Positions 7,031-14,940 are shown, counted from the first letter of the stretch. The stretch is DNA of 64,000 nucleotides from Paenibacillus sp. H1-7 (GCF_022354825.1 NZ_CP031168.1:2109501-2173500), one strand, 5' to 3'. Numbers and translations are program-made. The notes: a model not told the origin generated them from the sequence alone.

Positions 7031-7785
7031 TCGTAGATCATTTTGACGGTCATTCCGCCGTCAATGACGAGGTTTTGCCCGGTGATGAAGCCAGCCTGAT
7101 CACCGGACAAATACAGGCAGGCCGAGGCGATATCCTCGGGCCTTCCGACTCTTCCGGCCGGGTGCTGCAGCCGGTCGAGTTCGCTGTGGCGGGGCTGCTC
7201 GCGGCGCGACGCCTTCTGCCAGTCCCGGGTCTCGATCCACCCGGGACTGACGGCGTTCACGCGGATGCCGTAGCCGCCGAGGCTTACGGCCATCGCGTGA
7301 GTAAGCGCGAGCAGCCCGCCTTTGGAAGCGGAATAGGCCTCGGTATCCGCTTCCGACATAAGAGCACGGGTGGAGGCAATGTTCACAATGCTGCCTCCGC
7401 CTTGGCGCTTCATCGCAGCGGCCGCCTGCTGCGAGCAGAGGAAGGCGCCGCGGAGGTTGACGCCGAGCACCTCGTCGAACTTATCGACGGGGAGCTTCAG
7501 CATGGAGCCGTTGCGGCTTATCCCCGCATTGTTCACCAGTACATCGATACGGCCGAGCTCGGTTAGCGTTACCTGCACCCACCGGGATACATCCTGCTCT
7601 TCAGCCACGTTTGTACACATAAACATGGATTTGCCGCCGGCTTGACGGATTTCCTGAACGATTTCCAGTCCGGCTTCCTTGTCCGTATCGGCTATGGAAA
7701 CCTCATAGCCGGCCTTGGCAAATGCAAGCGATACCGCTTTGCCGATTCCTTGCGCTCCCCCTGTAACGGCGGCAACTTTATTCAA
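7024..7785 (-). CDS. SDR-family NAD(P)-dependent oxidoreductase
   Basis: A 253-aa classical short-chain dehydrogenase/reductase. It has the cofactor glycine motif TGGAQGIG (8-15), the structural NNAG motif near 89, the catalytic Ser near 140 and YSASKGG, giving the catalytic Tyr-x3-Lys near 154-158. PGW and the end motif ITGQNLVIDGG match the family. An Asp after the second strand (IADTDKE) suggests preference for NAD(H). The start is TTG with AGGAGG eight to nine bases before it. Substrate unknown. A 21-bp palindrome in the divergent promoter region may control it. Confidence 0.9.
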   Translation of the reverse strand: MNKVAAVTGGAQGIGKAVSLAFAKAGYEVSIADTDKEAGLEIVQEIRQAGGKSMFMCTNVAEEQDVSRWVQVTLTELGRIDVLVNNAGISRNGSMLKLPVDKFDEVLGVNLRGAFLCSQQAAAAMKRQGGGSIVNIASTRALMSEADTEAYSASKGGLLALTHAMAVSLGGYGIRVNAVSPGWIETRDWQKASRREQPRHSELDRLQHPAGRVGRPEDIASACLYLSGDQAGFITGQNLVIDGGMTVKMIYEE

Positions 7786-7833
7786 TTCAGGAACCTCCTC
7801 TCAATAAACCCATTGCTTTTTTTGGAGTATATA

Positions 7834-7854
7834 AATACTATAGTATATAGTATT
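7834..7854. promoter_or_regulatory. 21-bp palindromic operator candidate
   Basis: AATACTATA and TATAGTATT flank a central GTA, a perfect inverted repeat in the 87-bp gap between the divergent SDR gene and the 95-aa protein gene. The position suits a repressor acting on one or both genes. No matching regulator gene is adjacent. Confidence 0.5.
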
Positions 7855-7872
7855 ACGAACGGAGGCGCAAAT

Positions 7873-8160
7873 ATGGATCCCGAACAGCGGACGGAGCGTG
7901 AAATTACATATCAAGTAGGCTGGAAGCGGAGGAAAATCGCGCTTCAGCAAGACAAGGCACAGGCTTCAAACGATGAATCGGCGAAGCTTGTAGGGCATTC
8001 GGCGAAAGAACGTTTGCTCGTTTGGAGCTTCCGGTATGTTTGGAGAAAGGCGGTCTTTATTCCCGATAAAGCGCTTCTGGTGGTCCTGACCGTATTCCCG
8101 TTGATAGCGTTTGCCTTGTCGCTGTGGCTTGTGTACCAGCTGTCCATTCAGCCCTACTAA
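7873..8160 (+). CDS. Small C-tail membrane protein
   Basis: A 95-aa hypothetical protein. The N-terminal ~65 residues are charged and basic (GWKRRKIALQQDK), followed by one membrane helix (about 68-90: ALLVVLTVFPLIAFALSLWL). GGAGG lies seven to eight bases before the ATG. The next gene starts about 30 bases downstream and also encodes a membrane protein, so the two probably form an operon. No family recognised. Confidence 0.65.
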   Translation: MDPEQRTEREITYQVGWKRRKIALQQDKAQASNDESAKLVGHSAKERLLVWSFRYVWRKAVFIPDKALLVVLTVFPLIAFALSLWLVYQLSIQPY

Positions 8161-8191
8161 ATGAATGAATAGAAGATAGGGGTTGACCATA

Positions 8192-8620
8192 TTGAAACTG
8201 ACTTTAGCGATCCTTGGCGGTGTCATAGGCTTGGTTATCACAGCCTCCGCCGTCATGCTCGTCTGGTATTTATTGCAGCAGCGCAGCAGGAAGGAGCAGG
8301 AGGCATCCGCTGACCGACAGGGAGGCGCATCCATGCTCCTGCAATGGACTTACTTCGATTATGCATTAATCGGTATCTTTATGATAGGTAGCTTGTTTTT
8401 GTTGACGGATGTGGTTGCCGTCATACGCGATGCCGATAGCTACCCTTTGTATCATTACGGCTATCTGTTGAGCGGGTTTGTATTTACATTGCTCGGCATG
8501 CTGTTCATGGTATTGCGCCTTGCCGTCGTATTATCCCTGGTTCGTTCGCGGGGGGCGGTCCCTGCGCATGATCATCATGATCATCCAGGCCATGCTGATC
8601 AGGCCGAAGAGCGGGTATAG
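8192..8620 (+). CDS. Membrane protein with His-rich tail
   Basis: A 142-aa hypothetical protein with three predicted membrane helices (about 5-27, 52-72 and 86-112) and a C-terminal tail rich in His and Asp (PAHDHHDHPGHAD). The TTG at 8192 has AGGGG nine bases before it; TTG 8183 is an alternative. Its last 90 bases overlap, tail to tail, the coding end of the YkvI-type gene on the other strand, so the metal-binding-looking tail is read from the antisense of a conserved membrane gene. It is either a real dual-coded tail or an overrun after loss of an earlier stop. Confidence 0.6.
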   Translation: MKLTLAILGGVIGLVITASAVMLVWYLLQQRSRKEQEASADRQGGASMLLQWTYFDYALIGIFMIGSLFLLTDVVAVIRDADSYPLYHYGYLLSGFVFTLLGMLFMVLRLAVVLSLVRSRGAVPAHDHHDHPGHADQAEERV

Positions 8621-9586
8621 CGTAGTCAACAGCGCCTTGAATCCAAGAAGGCTCACGAGGTAGCTGAGCGTGAGGACAAGCCACAAAATCCAGGTTCGGG
8701 GAAGCTTGGTGCGCTGCTCCAGCTGCAGAGATAAGCCATACACGTCGGCGATGAACGTTGTGAAGATTTCACCGTAAATGACGCATAGGAACAAGAGCTG
8801 CAAGACCGGCCCTACCTTTTGAATGAGTTGTCCCATCGGAATGTCGAATTGGGAAATGCCGGGCATATGAGCCGACAAGGCGAAGTGACCGGCCAGCAGC
8901 ATAATCCCGATGGCTACTCCACCCCATATTCCTCCCCAGAAGAGAACGGAACGATCGCGGACTTGCGCGCCGAGCGGGACAAGAACTCCCTGCGCCATCG
9001 ACAGATTGAAGGCGGCATATAGAAACGGCGCGAACCAGATCCGTTCCAGAGGATAATCGGAAGTCAAATGAAGCCAATTGCCCGAGCCGGGCAAGTCCCA
9101 CGAATACCAGACGATAATGGAGCTGAAGCACAGCATCATCGGCACGACGATCGAGTTGACGGCTACGATGGCCTTCATTCCTTTGTTCAGTACGGCATAG
9201 GCAAGCAGCAGTGTGACCATCAGGCCCAATTGGTAAGGAAGATGGAACTGCTCCTTGAACACGGACCCTGCACCGGCCAGCATTACCGTAGTAACCCCGA
9301 ATAAGGTGACGAGCGTAAACAGGCTAATCCATTCGCCAATCCGTTCCCCGAAGAGCACTTTGTTTAAGTCTTCATAGGACTGTGCCTTGACTTCATGGGC
9401 GAGAAACATTAACTTAATACCAAGCCATACAAAAAGCGCGCTGGCGATTCCTATAGTTAGTGTAGCAAGCCAGCCGTACCGGGTGAAAAATGTCAGTATC
9501 TCCTGGCCGGTTGCAAAGCCGGCGCCGACGACGGTGCCGACATAGGTGAAGCTTACTTGCATAATGCTGCCGAACTTTCTCAACAT
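8531..9586 (-). CDS. YkvI-type membrane transporter
   Basis: A 351-aa integral membrane protein with about ten helices, resembling Bacillus YkvI of the APC/LeuT-like transporter group. The N-terminus carries TYVGTVVGAGFATGQE, the unwound first-helix glycine motif typical of that fold. The ATG at 9586 is chosen because AAAGGTGG lies seven bases before it; a longer in-frame start at 9652 has no such site. The substrate is unknown, with sodium-coupled uptake of an amino acid-like solute as the family guess. The 3' 90 bases overlap the convergent gene ending at 8620. Confidence 0.85.
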   Translation of the reverse strand: MLRKFGSIMQVSFTYVGTVVGAGFATGQEILTFFTRYGWLATLTIGIASALFVWLGIKLMFLAHEVKAQSYEDLNKVLFGERIGEWISLFTLVTLFGVTTVMLAGAGSVFKEQFHLPYQLGLMVTLLLAYAVLNKGMKAIVAVNSIVVPMMLCFSSIIVWYSWDLPGSGNWLHLTSDYPLERIWFAPFLYAAFNLSMAQGVLVPLGAQVRDRSVLFWGGIWGGVAIGIMLLAGHFALSAHMPGISQFDIPMGQLIQKVGPVLQLLFLCVIYGEIFTTFIADVYGLSLQLEQRTKLPRTWILWLVLTLSYLVSLLGFKALLTTLYPLFGLISMAWMIMMIMRRDRPPRTNQG

Positions 9587-9749
9587 CCCAGGTCCACCTT
9601 TCGCACAGCTTGTTCCATATAGTACAAGGTATGAGTTTAAGGGTGTATACATGCCTCCAACTTGGGGAAACGTTCGGATTCTGTTAGAATAAGAGAGGCC
9701 TATTCATCCTTACTATTGTTTATATAATCATTTGCAGGAGCGTGTCTGT

Positions 9750-10373
9750 GTGCTGGATGATATTTTGCTGCTGATTGAAAATTACGGATATATCGCCCTG
9801 TTCGGCTTGTTGGCTGTAGGGATTGTCGGAATTCCGGTGCCGGATGAGATCTTGATGACAACCGTCGGCTCATTGACTACGAATGGAGGACCTCTCACGC
9901 TGGGCATGTCTTTTGTGGTCAGCTATGCGGGGACGATGACAGGAATGATCGTCAGCTATATGTTGGGGAAAACGGTAGGGAAGCCGTTCTTGTACCGTTA
10001 CGGCAAATGGGTCAAGCTGACTCCGCAGCGGCTCGATTTGGCAGAAGGGTGGTTCAAGAAATACGGCCTTTGGACCGTTGCGTTCGGATATTACGTACCA
10101 GGCGTCCGACACTTTACCTGTTACTTAGCGGGGGTAAGCGCGGTCACGTTCTGGAAATACTTGTTGTATGCAGGCACCGGAGCACTTATATGGTGCGCTT
10201 CGTTTCTGACATTAGGGCATTTCATCGGCACCAACGCACCGAAGATCATGAATCTGGTGCATCACTATATGGGCATAAGCGTTGCCGTTATCATCGTTCT
10301 CGCCGCTATAGGGATTCTTATTTATATGAGGTACCGCAAGCGCGGGGCGTCCCGGCAAAAAACAACAAGCTGA
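9750..10373 (+). CDS. DedA-family membrane protein
   Basis: A 207-aa membrane protein of the DedA/VTT family, several of whose members act as lipid carriers or scramblases. Recognisable motifs are GIPVPDEILMTTVG (about 26-39), the YMLGKTVGKPFLYRYGK segment (about 72-88) and the conserved FGYYVPGVRHFTCYLAGV stretch (about 111-128) with the family's G-x3-P-x-x-R pattern. GTG at 9750 follows AGGAG by nine bases; TTG 9732 is a longer alternative. Basic C-terminus (RYRKRGASRQK). It is monocistronic, with a terminator directly after. Confidence 0.9.
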   Translation: MLDDILLLIENYGYIALFGLLAVGIVGIPVPDEILMTTVGSLTTNGGPLTLGMSFVVSYAGTMTGMIVSYMLGKTVGKPFLYRYGKWVKLTPQRLDLAEGWFKKYGLWTVAFGYYVPGVRHFTCYLAGVSAVTFWKYLLYAGTGALIWCASFLTLGHFIGTNAPKIMNLVHHYMGISVAVIIVLAAIGILIYMRYRKRGASRQKTTS

Positions 10374-10387
10374 CCCGCATCCTGCGC

Positions 10388-10438
10388 AAAAAAAGCCTAG
10401 GCAAGGGAGATGAACTTCCTGCCAAGGCTTTTTCTTTT
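10388..10438. terminator. Terminator between dedA-like and DUF4309 genes
   Basis: AAAAAGCCTaGGCAaGG pairs with CCTGCCaAGGCTTTTT. A/T runs on both sides serve the two convergent genes. Confidence 0.85.
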
Positions 10439-10455
10439 GTCGCAAGTGGGCCTTC

Positions 10456-11163
10456 TTATTCCGCAAACAGCTTGATCGAGTTGACCTTGTCGGTCTTCGG
10501 ATCGATATCAAGCTTTAGTATGGCGCCTTTCGATTTGTACGTCATAACGTAGCTTGTGTTCGTATCCGGCTTGCCCAGCGCTTTGAAGACGGCGGCTGTT
10601 GATTGACCCAGCTTCAGTCCGTTTAAGCCCGGATTGATGTCGCTGCTGCGGATGTCGATGAACTGAAGCTGATTTTGCTTGTTGAAGCCTACCAGAAAAT
10701 CCGTATAGTCATACACTGTGATCGGGTCGGTTTCGTCGTCCATCTGGAATTGCTCTTTCGGCTTGCCGTATTTCCCTGTCACTGCATCCGGTGCAGATTT
10801 CAAAGTCAGTCCGAGCAGAGTCGGCTTGGCCTGATTGTAGGGATCCTGGATGTCGATTTTCGGTTTCGTATGGGTCGGCTTGACAGGTTCCGTTTCTTCC
10901 TCTGGCTTGTGCGCTGAATCGACACTGGCCAATGAAACCTTGTCGTTCGGATTCGCAGTTGCCTGCGGCGTCGGTTCCGGATCAGCTGTTTCCGGTACAG
11001 TCTTGTTGACTTGATCGGACGAAGCTGCGACAGGCGGTTTGGCTGCGGAATCGGAAGGCGTAGACGGCTGCTGCGCTTTAGGCGTATTATTACATCCGGT
11101 AATCAGCATAATGAGGATGAAAGGAACGAGCCAACTTGCGACGTATGTAGTTGATTTCAGCAT
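10456..11163 (-). CDS. Lipoprotein with DUF4309 domain
   Basis: A 235-aa surface lipoprotein. Residues 1-24 form a lipoprotein signal with the lipobox LITGC. A low-complexity Pro/Ser/Thr/Glu linker follows (about 25-110). The C-terminal domain (about 112-235) holds two similar units, LLGLTLKSAPDAVTGKYGKP and LNGLKLGQSTAAVFKALGKP, as in DUF4309 proteins such as B. subtilis YjgB. Function unknown; the fold is thought to be extracytoplasmic. AAAGGAAG lies before the ATG. The upstream 330-bp gap is shared with divergent xpt. Confidence 0.8.
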   Translation of the reverse strand: MLKSTTYVASWLVPFILIMLITGCNNTPKAQQPSTPSDSAAKPPVAASSDQVNKTVPETADPEPTPQATANPNDKVSLASVDSAHKPEEETEPVKPTHTKPKIDIQDPYNQAKPTLLGLTLKSAPDAVTGKYGKPKEQFQMDDETDPITVYDYTDFLVGFNKQNQLQFIDIRSSDINPGLNGLKLGQSTAAVFKALGKPDTNTSYVMTYKSKGAILKLDIDPKTDKVNSIKLFAE

Positions 11164-11303
11164 CTCTGACTTCCTTTCCTGTTATCTATGAAAACATGGA
11201 GACATGCCTCATGGAGCGCTCGCTTATAGCCTTATTAATCATACTCTGTCCGTTTTGAATCTACAAAGAGCATTTTTTAACAAAAATGAGGACAATTTTA
11301 TGA

Positions 11304-11315
11304 AAACGATCGTTT
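11304..11315. promoter_or_regulatory. 12-bp palindrome in the xpt upstream gap
   Basis: AAACGATCGTTT is a perfect palindrome between the divergent DUF4309 lipoprotein and xpt genes. It could bind a regulator of either gene. It does not match the purine riboswitch, and only distantly resembles a PurR box. Apart from this and the promoter, the 330-bp gap holds nothing I can name. Confidence 0.3.
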
Positions 11316-11399
11316 CTTATTTTCAGTAATCCATTTTCATGGCGAAGGTCATTGTTTCTTGCTCTCTGTACTTGATAGACGTTGTAACGAAATGAAAAG

Positions 11400-11427
11400 T
11401 TGCACAAACTTTAGAAAAGATTATAAA
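11400..11427 (+). promoter_or_regulatory. Promoter of xpt
   Basis: TTGCAC (11400-11405), 16 bp, TATAAA (11422-11427), leaving a leader of about 63 nt. That is too short for the ~65-nt purine aptamer plus terminator usually seen before xpt, and the aptamer's conserved loops are absent. Confidence 0.5.
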
Positions 11428-11496
11428 GTTAGTACTTGAAACCCAGAATCGCCATGTGATAAGTTAACGGAAAAGGTTTTTCGGGAGGAATTAGGA

Positions 11497-12069
11497 ATGG
11501 AATTGTTAAAACAAAGAATTAGAGAAGTAGGAGTAGTCATCTCTGACGATATTATTAAGCTTGACGCAATTTTGAACCATGCGGTCGACCCAGCACTGAC
11601 CACAGCCATGGGCAAGGAGTTTGCCCGCTTGTTCCGTGAGGACGGTGTGACCAAGGTGCTGACGATCGAGTCCTCGGGTATCCCTATCGCCTTCGCGGCC
11701 GCGCAAGAGCTGAATGTGCCGATGGTGTTCGCCCGACGCAAAAAGTCGTTGAACTCCGATAACACGGAAGTGTACTGCGAGAGAGTGCCTTCTTTCACGA
11801 AAGGCTTCGTGACCGATATCATGGTATCCCGTGAGTGGCTGGGCGAGAACGACCGCATCGTGCTGATCGACGATTTTATCGCCAACGGGGATGCAGCCAG
11901 AGGGCTTATCCGCATTATCCGCCGTTCCGGGGCGGAGCTGGTCGGAGTGGGGATCGCAGTGGAAAAGTCGTTCCAGGCAGGCGGCCGCACCATCCGGGAG
12001 TCGGGTGTCCGGGTCGAATCGCTGGCCAAGATCTCGTCGCTTGCGAACGGGCGCATCGAGTTCGAGTAA
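11497..12069 (+). CDS. xpt: Xanthine phosphoribosyltransferase
   Basis: A 190-aa purine salvage enzyme that converts xanthine and PRPP to XMP in the cytoplasm. The sequence follows the Bacillus Xpt pattern: MELLKQRI start, ESSGIPIA, ARRKKSLN, and the PRPP-binding motif VLIDDFIANGDAA near 128-140. Full family length. GGGAGG lies nine bases before the ATG. It is usually followed by the permease gene pbuX in Bacillus; here it stands alone before a hypothetical gene. The usual guanine riboswitch is not seen in the leader. Confidence 0.95.
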   Translation: MELLKQRIREVGVVISDDIIKLDAILNHAVDPALTTAMGKEFARLFREDGVTKVLTIESSGIPIAFAAAQELNVPMVFARRKKSLNSDNTEVYCERVPSFTKGFVTDIMVSREWLGENDRIVLIDDFIANGDAARGLIRIIRRSGAELVGVGIAVEKSFQAGGRTIRESGVRVESLAKISSLANGRIEFE

Positions 12070-12163
12070 GGGCCCGGCAAGAATTATTTTCAAGGTATTA
12101 AGCCTTCCCACTACAATGATTTTCCTTTATAATGGATTCAAGCAAAAGAGAGGAGGCATTGCT

Positions 12164-12487
12164 ATGGGGAATGAAATACCGGCGGATTTTTTTGTTACCA
12201 AGTTGAACGAAGCTAAAATTCACTTCGAACGTGCCCTCGATTGTAAACATACAGAGTTTGATGACCTGTATCCCTATATGATTGAACATCCTCAATTTTT
12301 TTGGTACAAAAGGTACGTAGCTTGGTCTGAGCTGCTTACCATTGTCAAATTGAGCGAGGAGCTCGGAGTTGAATGGCAGCCGCAGTTCTCGCAGCAGCAG
12401 GTTGAGTATATCAACAAGAGAGTCATGTCCAGCAAAGTACTGGATTATTGGTTCGAGACCAATGACTCAAAGGAGCATGTAAGCTGA
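12164..12487 (+). CDS. Hypothetical 107-aa protein
   Basis: A soluble, mixed-charge protein without signal peptide or membrane helix, rich in aromatic residues (HPQFFWYKRYVAWSELL near 47-63). AGAGGAGG lies seven bases before the ATG, and a TATAAT box sits at 12128-12133. It lies between xpt and a strong terminator, so it may be a second xpt-operon gene or have its own promoter. No family recognised. Confidence 0.7.
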   Translation: MGNEIPADFFVTKLNEAKIHFERALDCKHTEFDDLYPYMIEHPQFFWYKRYVAWSELLTIVKLSEELGVEWQPQFSQQQVEYINKRVMSSKVLDYWFETNDSKEHVS

Positions 12488-12533
12488 CCGAGATCGAGCG
12501 GACATTGTTAATCGGCGGTTGATCCATAGATGT

Positions 12534-12571
12534 AAAAAAACCTACGAGCCTATACGGCAGTAGGTTTTTTT
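12534..12571. terminator. Bidirectional terminator
   Basis: AAAAAAACCTAC pairs perfectly with GTAGGTTTTTTT around a 14-base loop, serving two convergent genes. Confidence 0.9.
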
Positions 12572-12600
12572 GCTTTTCTGCGCTTTGCCTGCGCTTGCTG

Positions 12601-12912
12601 CTAATTCAGAATGTTCATGCTCTCGATATGCTGCTTCGTTTCCGGTGTACCGAGTGCATGCAGCTTGCGGTAGATCTCTCTCAGCCAGTAGTCGGCTGCG
12701 TCGTTTTCTTTGTCGTTATGATACTCCCGGATAGGAATCATCGCTCTTGCCGCCGTATCATCGTGTGCCTCGGCCTGCTCCTCGAACAGCTCCTGAAGCT
12801 GATCGATATCTTCTTCGTTGGCCAATATTTCAAACTCGAAATTGCCGTTCATATCCTCAGGCTCGAGAATTTCACCGGACGCTACGGCAACATAGTACGT
12901 TTTTTTATCCAT
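12601..12912 (-). CDS. Hypothetical acidic 103-aa protein
   Basis: A small cytoplasmic protein, strongly acidic in the middle (NEEDIDQLQELFEEQ). The start at MDKKTYYVAV is chosen because the hydrophobic strand-like beginning looks like a true N-terminus; AAGGAG lies about 13 bases before it, a long spacing. A longer in-frame ATG at 12975 lacks a ribosome site. I recognise no family and see no operon partner. Confidence 0.65.
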   Translation of the reverse strand: MDKKTYYVAVASGEILEPEDMNGNFEFEILANEEDIDQLQELFEEQAEAHDDTAARAMIPIREYHNDKENDAADYWLREIYRKLHALGTPETKQHIESMNILN

Positions 12913-13094
12913 ATCGGTAACATGACTCCTTTCGGAAAGCTTGTCCTGGAATGGAGATGCCGTCGGAAAGAGCATAGTCTTGTTCCGACAGTTCCGTTCT
13001 GTTTATTGTATACCGTGATTGGTGTATTCTATTCTTAGCTGCACAATAAATGAAAGCATTGTCTTGCTCCGCTCAGGAGCAAAGGAGGGTATAT

Positions 13095-13322
13095 ATGATT
13101 AGCGAGGAACAATTGGATCAGTACCGGATTGACGGCACAAAGCTTCGGGTGGTGAGGGATGCCGATCCCGTTAACGATGTGAAAGGAATTGTCGTCGCAT
13201 GGGACGATACGACCGTCATGATCCGCAAGCAGAACCGGAGAATCGTTAAGCTCGATCGGAGATATCACTATCAGCCGTTTACCGAGGAGCGCAATACGGA
13301 TTGGATTGGTGCTCTAGAATGA
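13095..13322 (+). CDS. Hypothetical 75-aa protein coupled to cbiZ
   Basis: A 75-aa, strand-rich, basic soluble protein (RIDGTKLRVVRDADPVNDVKG; RKQNRRIVKLDRRY). AAAGGAGGG lies five to seven bases before the ATG. Its stop overlaps the start of the cbiZ-like gene by four bases (ATGA, 13319-13322), so the two are translationally coupled. The small beta-rich pattern could form a nucleic-acid- or ligand-binding barrel, but no family is recognised. Confidence 0.75.
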   Translation: MISEEQLDQYRIDGTKLRVVRDADPVNDVKGIVVAWDDTTVMIRKQNRRIVKLDRRYHYQPFTEERNTDWIGALE

Positions 13323-14044
13323 CTCTTGCTCATAGCGACGCCATCCAAGCTTCCCTTATTCCAGGGATCCGACTTCTTGACTTCGAGGACGGGGTCAACA
13401 GCTTCTATATTATTGAAAGCGAACGAGGGCTGAAGACGCTGAACTCTTCGATGTGGGGAGAAGGCTTCGGGCGGCACTACCGACTCATGAACCGGCAGGT
13501 GGACCGTTCCTACTCCTGCGACGATCCAATGGCTGAAATGAACGATTTCATGCGTTTAAAAGGCCTTAAGGCAGAAGGGACTGCAGCTTTGCTAACCGCA
13601 GCCCGGGTGAAGGACCGCGGCTATACGGAGCTGTCGCTGCATACGGGGCTCAAAGTATGTACATGGGCAACGGCAGGGCTAAGCAATAGAGCGCGTGCCG
13701 GACAAGAGCAAAGGCCCGAGGAGCTGTTTCCCGGGACGATCAATATCATTACCGTCATCGATGGACAGCTGACGGATGCCGCGATGGTTAACGCCGTCAT
13801 AACGGCGACGGAAGCGAAGACGGCAGCATTGCAGGATGCCGGGATCCGCATGGAGGATATTGATAAGCATGCAACCGGTACAACGACGGACGCGGTCATT
13901 ATAGCCTCTACGCAGGAGGGGCCTCCGTTCCGATATGCCGGAACCGCTACACAGCTTGGCTATTTTGTGGGCAGAACGGTGTACGAGTCCGTCAAAAGCT
14001 CCATAGTACGGTATGAGCAATGGGTATTATCTTCGAATCAATGA
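13319..14044 (+). CDS. cbiZ: Adenosylcobinamide amidohydrolase (CbiZ-like)
   Basis: A 241-aa enzyme that removes the aminopropanol side chain of adenosylcobinamide to give adenosylcobyric acid, allowing scavenged corrinoids to enter B12 synthesis. Family motifs seen: LNSSMWGEGFG, NRQVDRSY, GTAALLTAARV, WATAGLSNRARAG and ATGTTTDAVIIAS. The ATG at 13319 is chosen for the ATGA overlap with the preceding gene. No other cobalamin gene is near, yet the window contains a B12-dependent ribonucleotide reductase 18 kb away, so corrinoid salvage matters to this cell. The last 18 bases overlap the convergent gene at 14027. Confidence 0.9.
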   Translation: MTLAHSDAIQASLIPGIRLLDFEDGVNSFYIIESERGLKTLNSSMWGEGFGRHYRLMNRQVDRSYSCDDPMAEMNDFMRLKGLKAEGTAALLTAARVKDRGYTELSLHTGLKVCTWATAGLSNRARAGQEQRPEELFPGTINIITVIDGQLTDAAMVNAVITATEAKTAALQDAGIRMEDIDKHATGTTTDAVIIASTQEGPPFRYAGTATQLGYFVGRTVYESVKSSIVRYEQWVLSSNQ

Positions 14045-14329
14045 TTCGATCAGATCGCCGACGTTCATTTGGCTCACTTCGTCCACCAGGCGGTCCAGCT
14101 TGGTCTTGCGGCGGAGAGAGCCTACCAGAACGATTTCGATTTCCTGATCCTTGTCGATCAGAACGGAATCTACGCTTAAAGCGTTGGTAAGCAGTCCCGC
14201 AATCACTATAATTTGTTGAGGTGTCAGCTTGCCGAAGGATGCCAGCTTTTTCTCGATATCTTTTTGATTGAAGCCGTTGTTTTTTTTGCTGCCGTTTCCG
14301 TTTTTTCCTCTATTGTTTTGACCTGCCAC
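14027..14329 (-). CDS. Hypothetical 100-aa protein with Asn/Gly/Lys head
   Basis: A low-complexity N-terminus (AGQNNRGKNGNGSKKNNG) is followed by a compact domain (about 22-100) with alternating helices and strands (LTPQQIIVIAGLLTNALSV; EIEIVLVGSL). GTG at 14329 has GGAGG nine bases before it; GTG 14338 is too close to that site. It follows a 48-aa gene by 21 bases and probably shares its mRNA. The 3' end overlaps cbiZ by 18 bp. No family recognised; the head resembles spore or matrix-associated small proteins, which is only a guess. Confidence 0.65.
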   Translation of the reverse strand: MAGQNNRGKNGNGSKKNNGFNQKDIEKKLASFGKLTPQQIIVIAGLLTNALSVDSVLIDKDQEIEIVLVGSLRRKTKLDRLVDEVSQMNVGDLIESLIRR

Positions 14330-14350
14330 GGCAGTCACCCTCCAACCGGG

Positions 14351-14497
14351 TTATTCAATAAGCACCGAAGGCGTCTCGGCTTCTGCCTCAATCCCATCTG
14401 CACGTCCGAGTCCCAACAAAAACGATATTACAATAACGCTGTATACGATGAATGTAATGTCCCGCTTAATATCGTCCGGATCCTTGCATTTTCCCAT
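14351..14497 (-). CDS. 48-aa single-helix membrane protein
   Basis: A short open frame with one hydrophobic helix (about 14-31: ITFIVYSVIVISFLLGL), a polar basic N-terminus and an acidic tail ending TPSVLIE. The ATG is the first after an in-frame stop. The ribosome site is weak (AAGGG about 15 bases before). It sits 21 bases upstream of the 100-aa gene with the same orientation, and a TATAAT box lies at 14538-14543 on the same strand. Length, helix and placement make it a plausible real gene. Confidence 0.45.
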   Translation of the reverse strand: MGKCKDPDDIKRDITFIVYSVIVISFLLGLGRADGIEAEAETPSVLIE

Positions 14498-14582
14498 ATG
14501 CCATCGCCCAGTCCCTTCGCAAAATCACGTTTAGTTTATTATAAGACGCGAATGGAGCGTTGGTGATAAAAATAGTCAAAAG

Positions 14583-14645
14583 AAAAAACCGGAGTACGGC
14601 CGGACACCTTGATTGCATAAAGGCGCCGGATCGTTTCCGGTTTTA
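14583..14645 (-). terminator. Terminator of the 48-aa soluble-protein gene
   Basis: AAAACCGGA...TCCGGTTTT outer stem with an inner CCGG pairing. The minus-strand T-run (TTTTTTCTTTT) places it as the end of the gene at 14652-14798. Confidence 0.65.
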
Positions 14646-14651
14646 ACTTGC

Positions 14652-14798
14652 TTAAGATCGGTTCGCTTCGTTGTCGCAAGAAGAGCCTTTCATCGGTTTG
14701 GCGGACGTCGTTTCCGCGAGCTTGTCCCCGAATTGATCGAGACGGGACGGGGAGCTTGCAGGGCCGTTGTTATCCGGTTTGTTATTTCTGCCTGACAT
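14652..14798 (-). CDS. 48-aa polar small protein
   Basis: A polar, probably disordered protein starting MSGRNNKPDNNGPASSPSRL, with a single Cys near its end (GSSCDNEANRS). GGGAGGTG lies six to seven bases before the ATG and a terminator follows at once, so the unit looks complete. Its Asn-rich head resembles that of the 100-aa protein 320 bp downstream, which hints that the two are related in role. Function unknown. Confidence 0.55.
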   Translation of the reverse strand: MSGRNNKPDNNGPASSPSRLDQFGDKLAETTSAKPMKGSSCDNEANRS

Positions 14799-14940
14799 CG
14801 TAATCACCTCCCGAACCATAGGGTTTCTTGTGTGGCGATTTTTATCCCGTGCGGGCAGCGATTGTATAATCGAGTCGGATTTTGGGAAACTAGGATGGAC
14901 ATGCTTTGGACTGCATGAGGAAAAAGGAGGACCATTTTAC

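Noticed and set aside
11164..11496. Possible purine riboswitch before xpt
   Set aside because: The conserved aptamer loop sequences and a downstream terminator could not be found, and the likely leader is too short.
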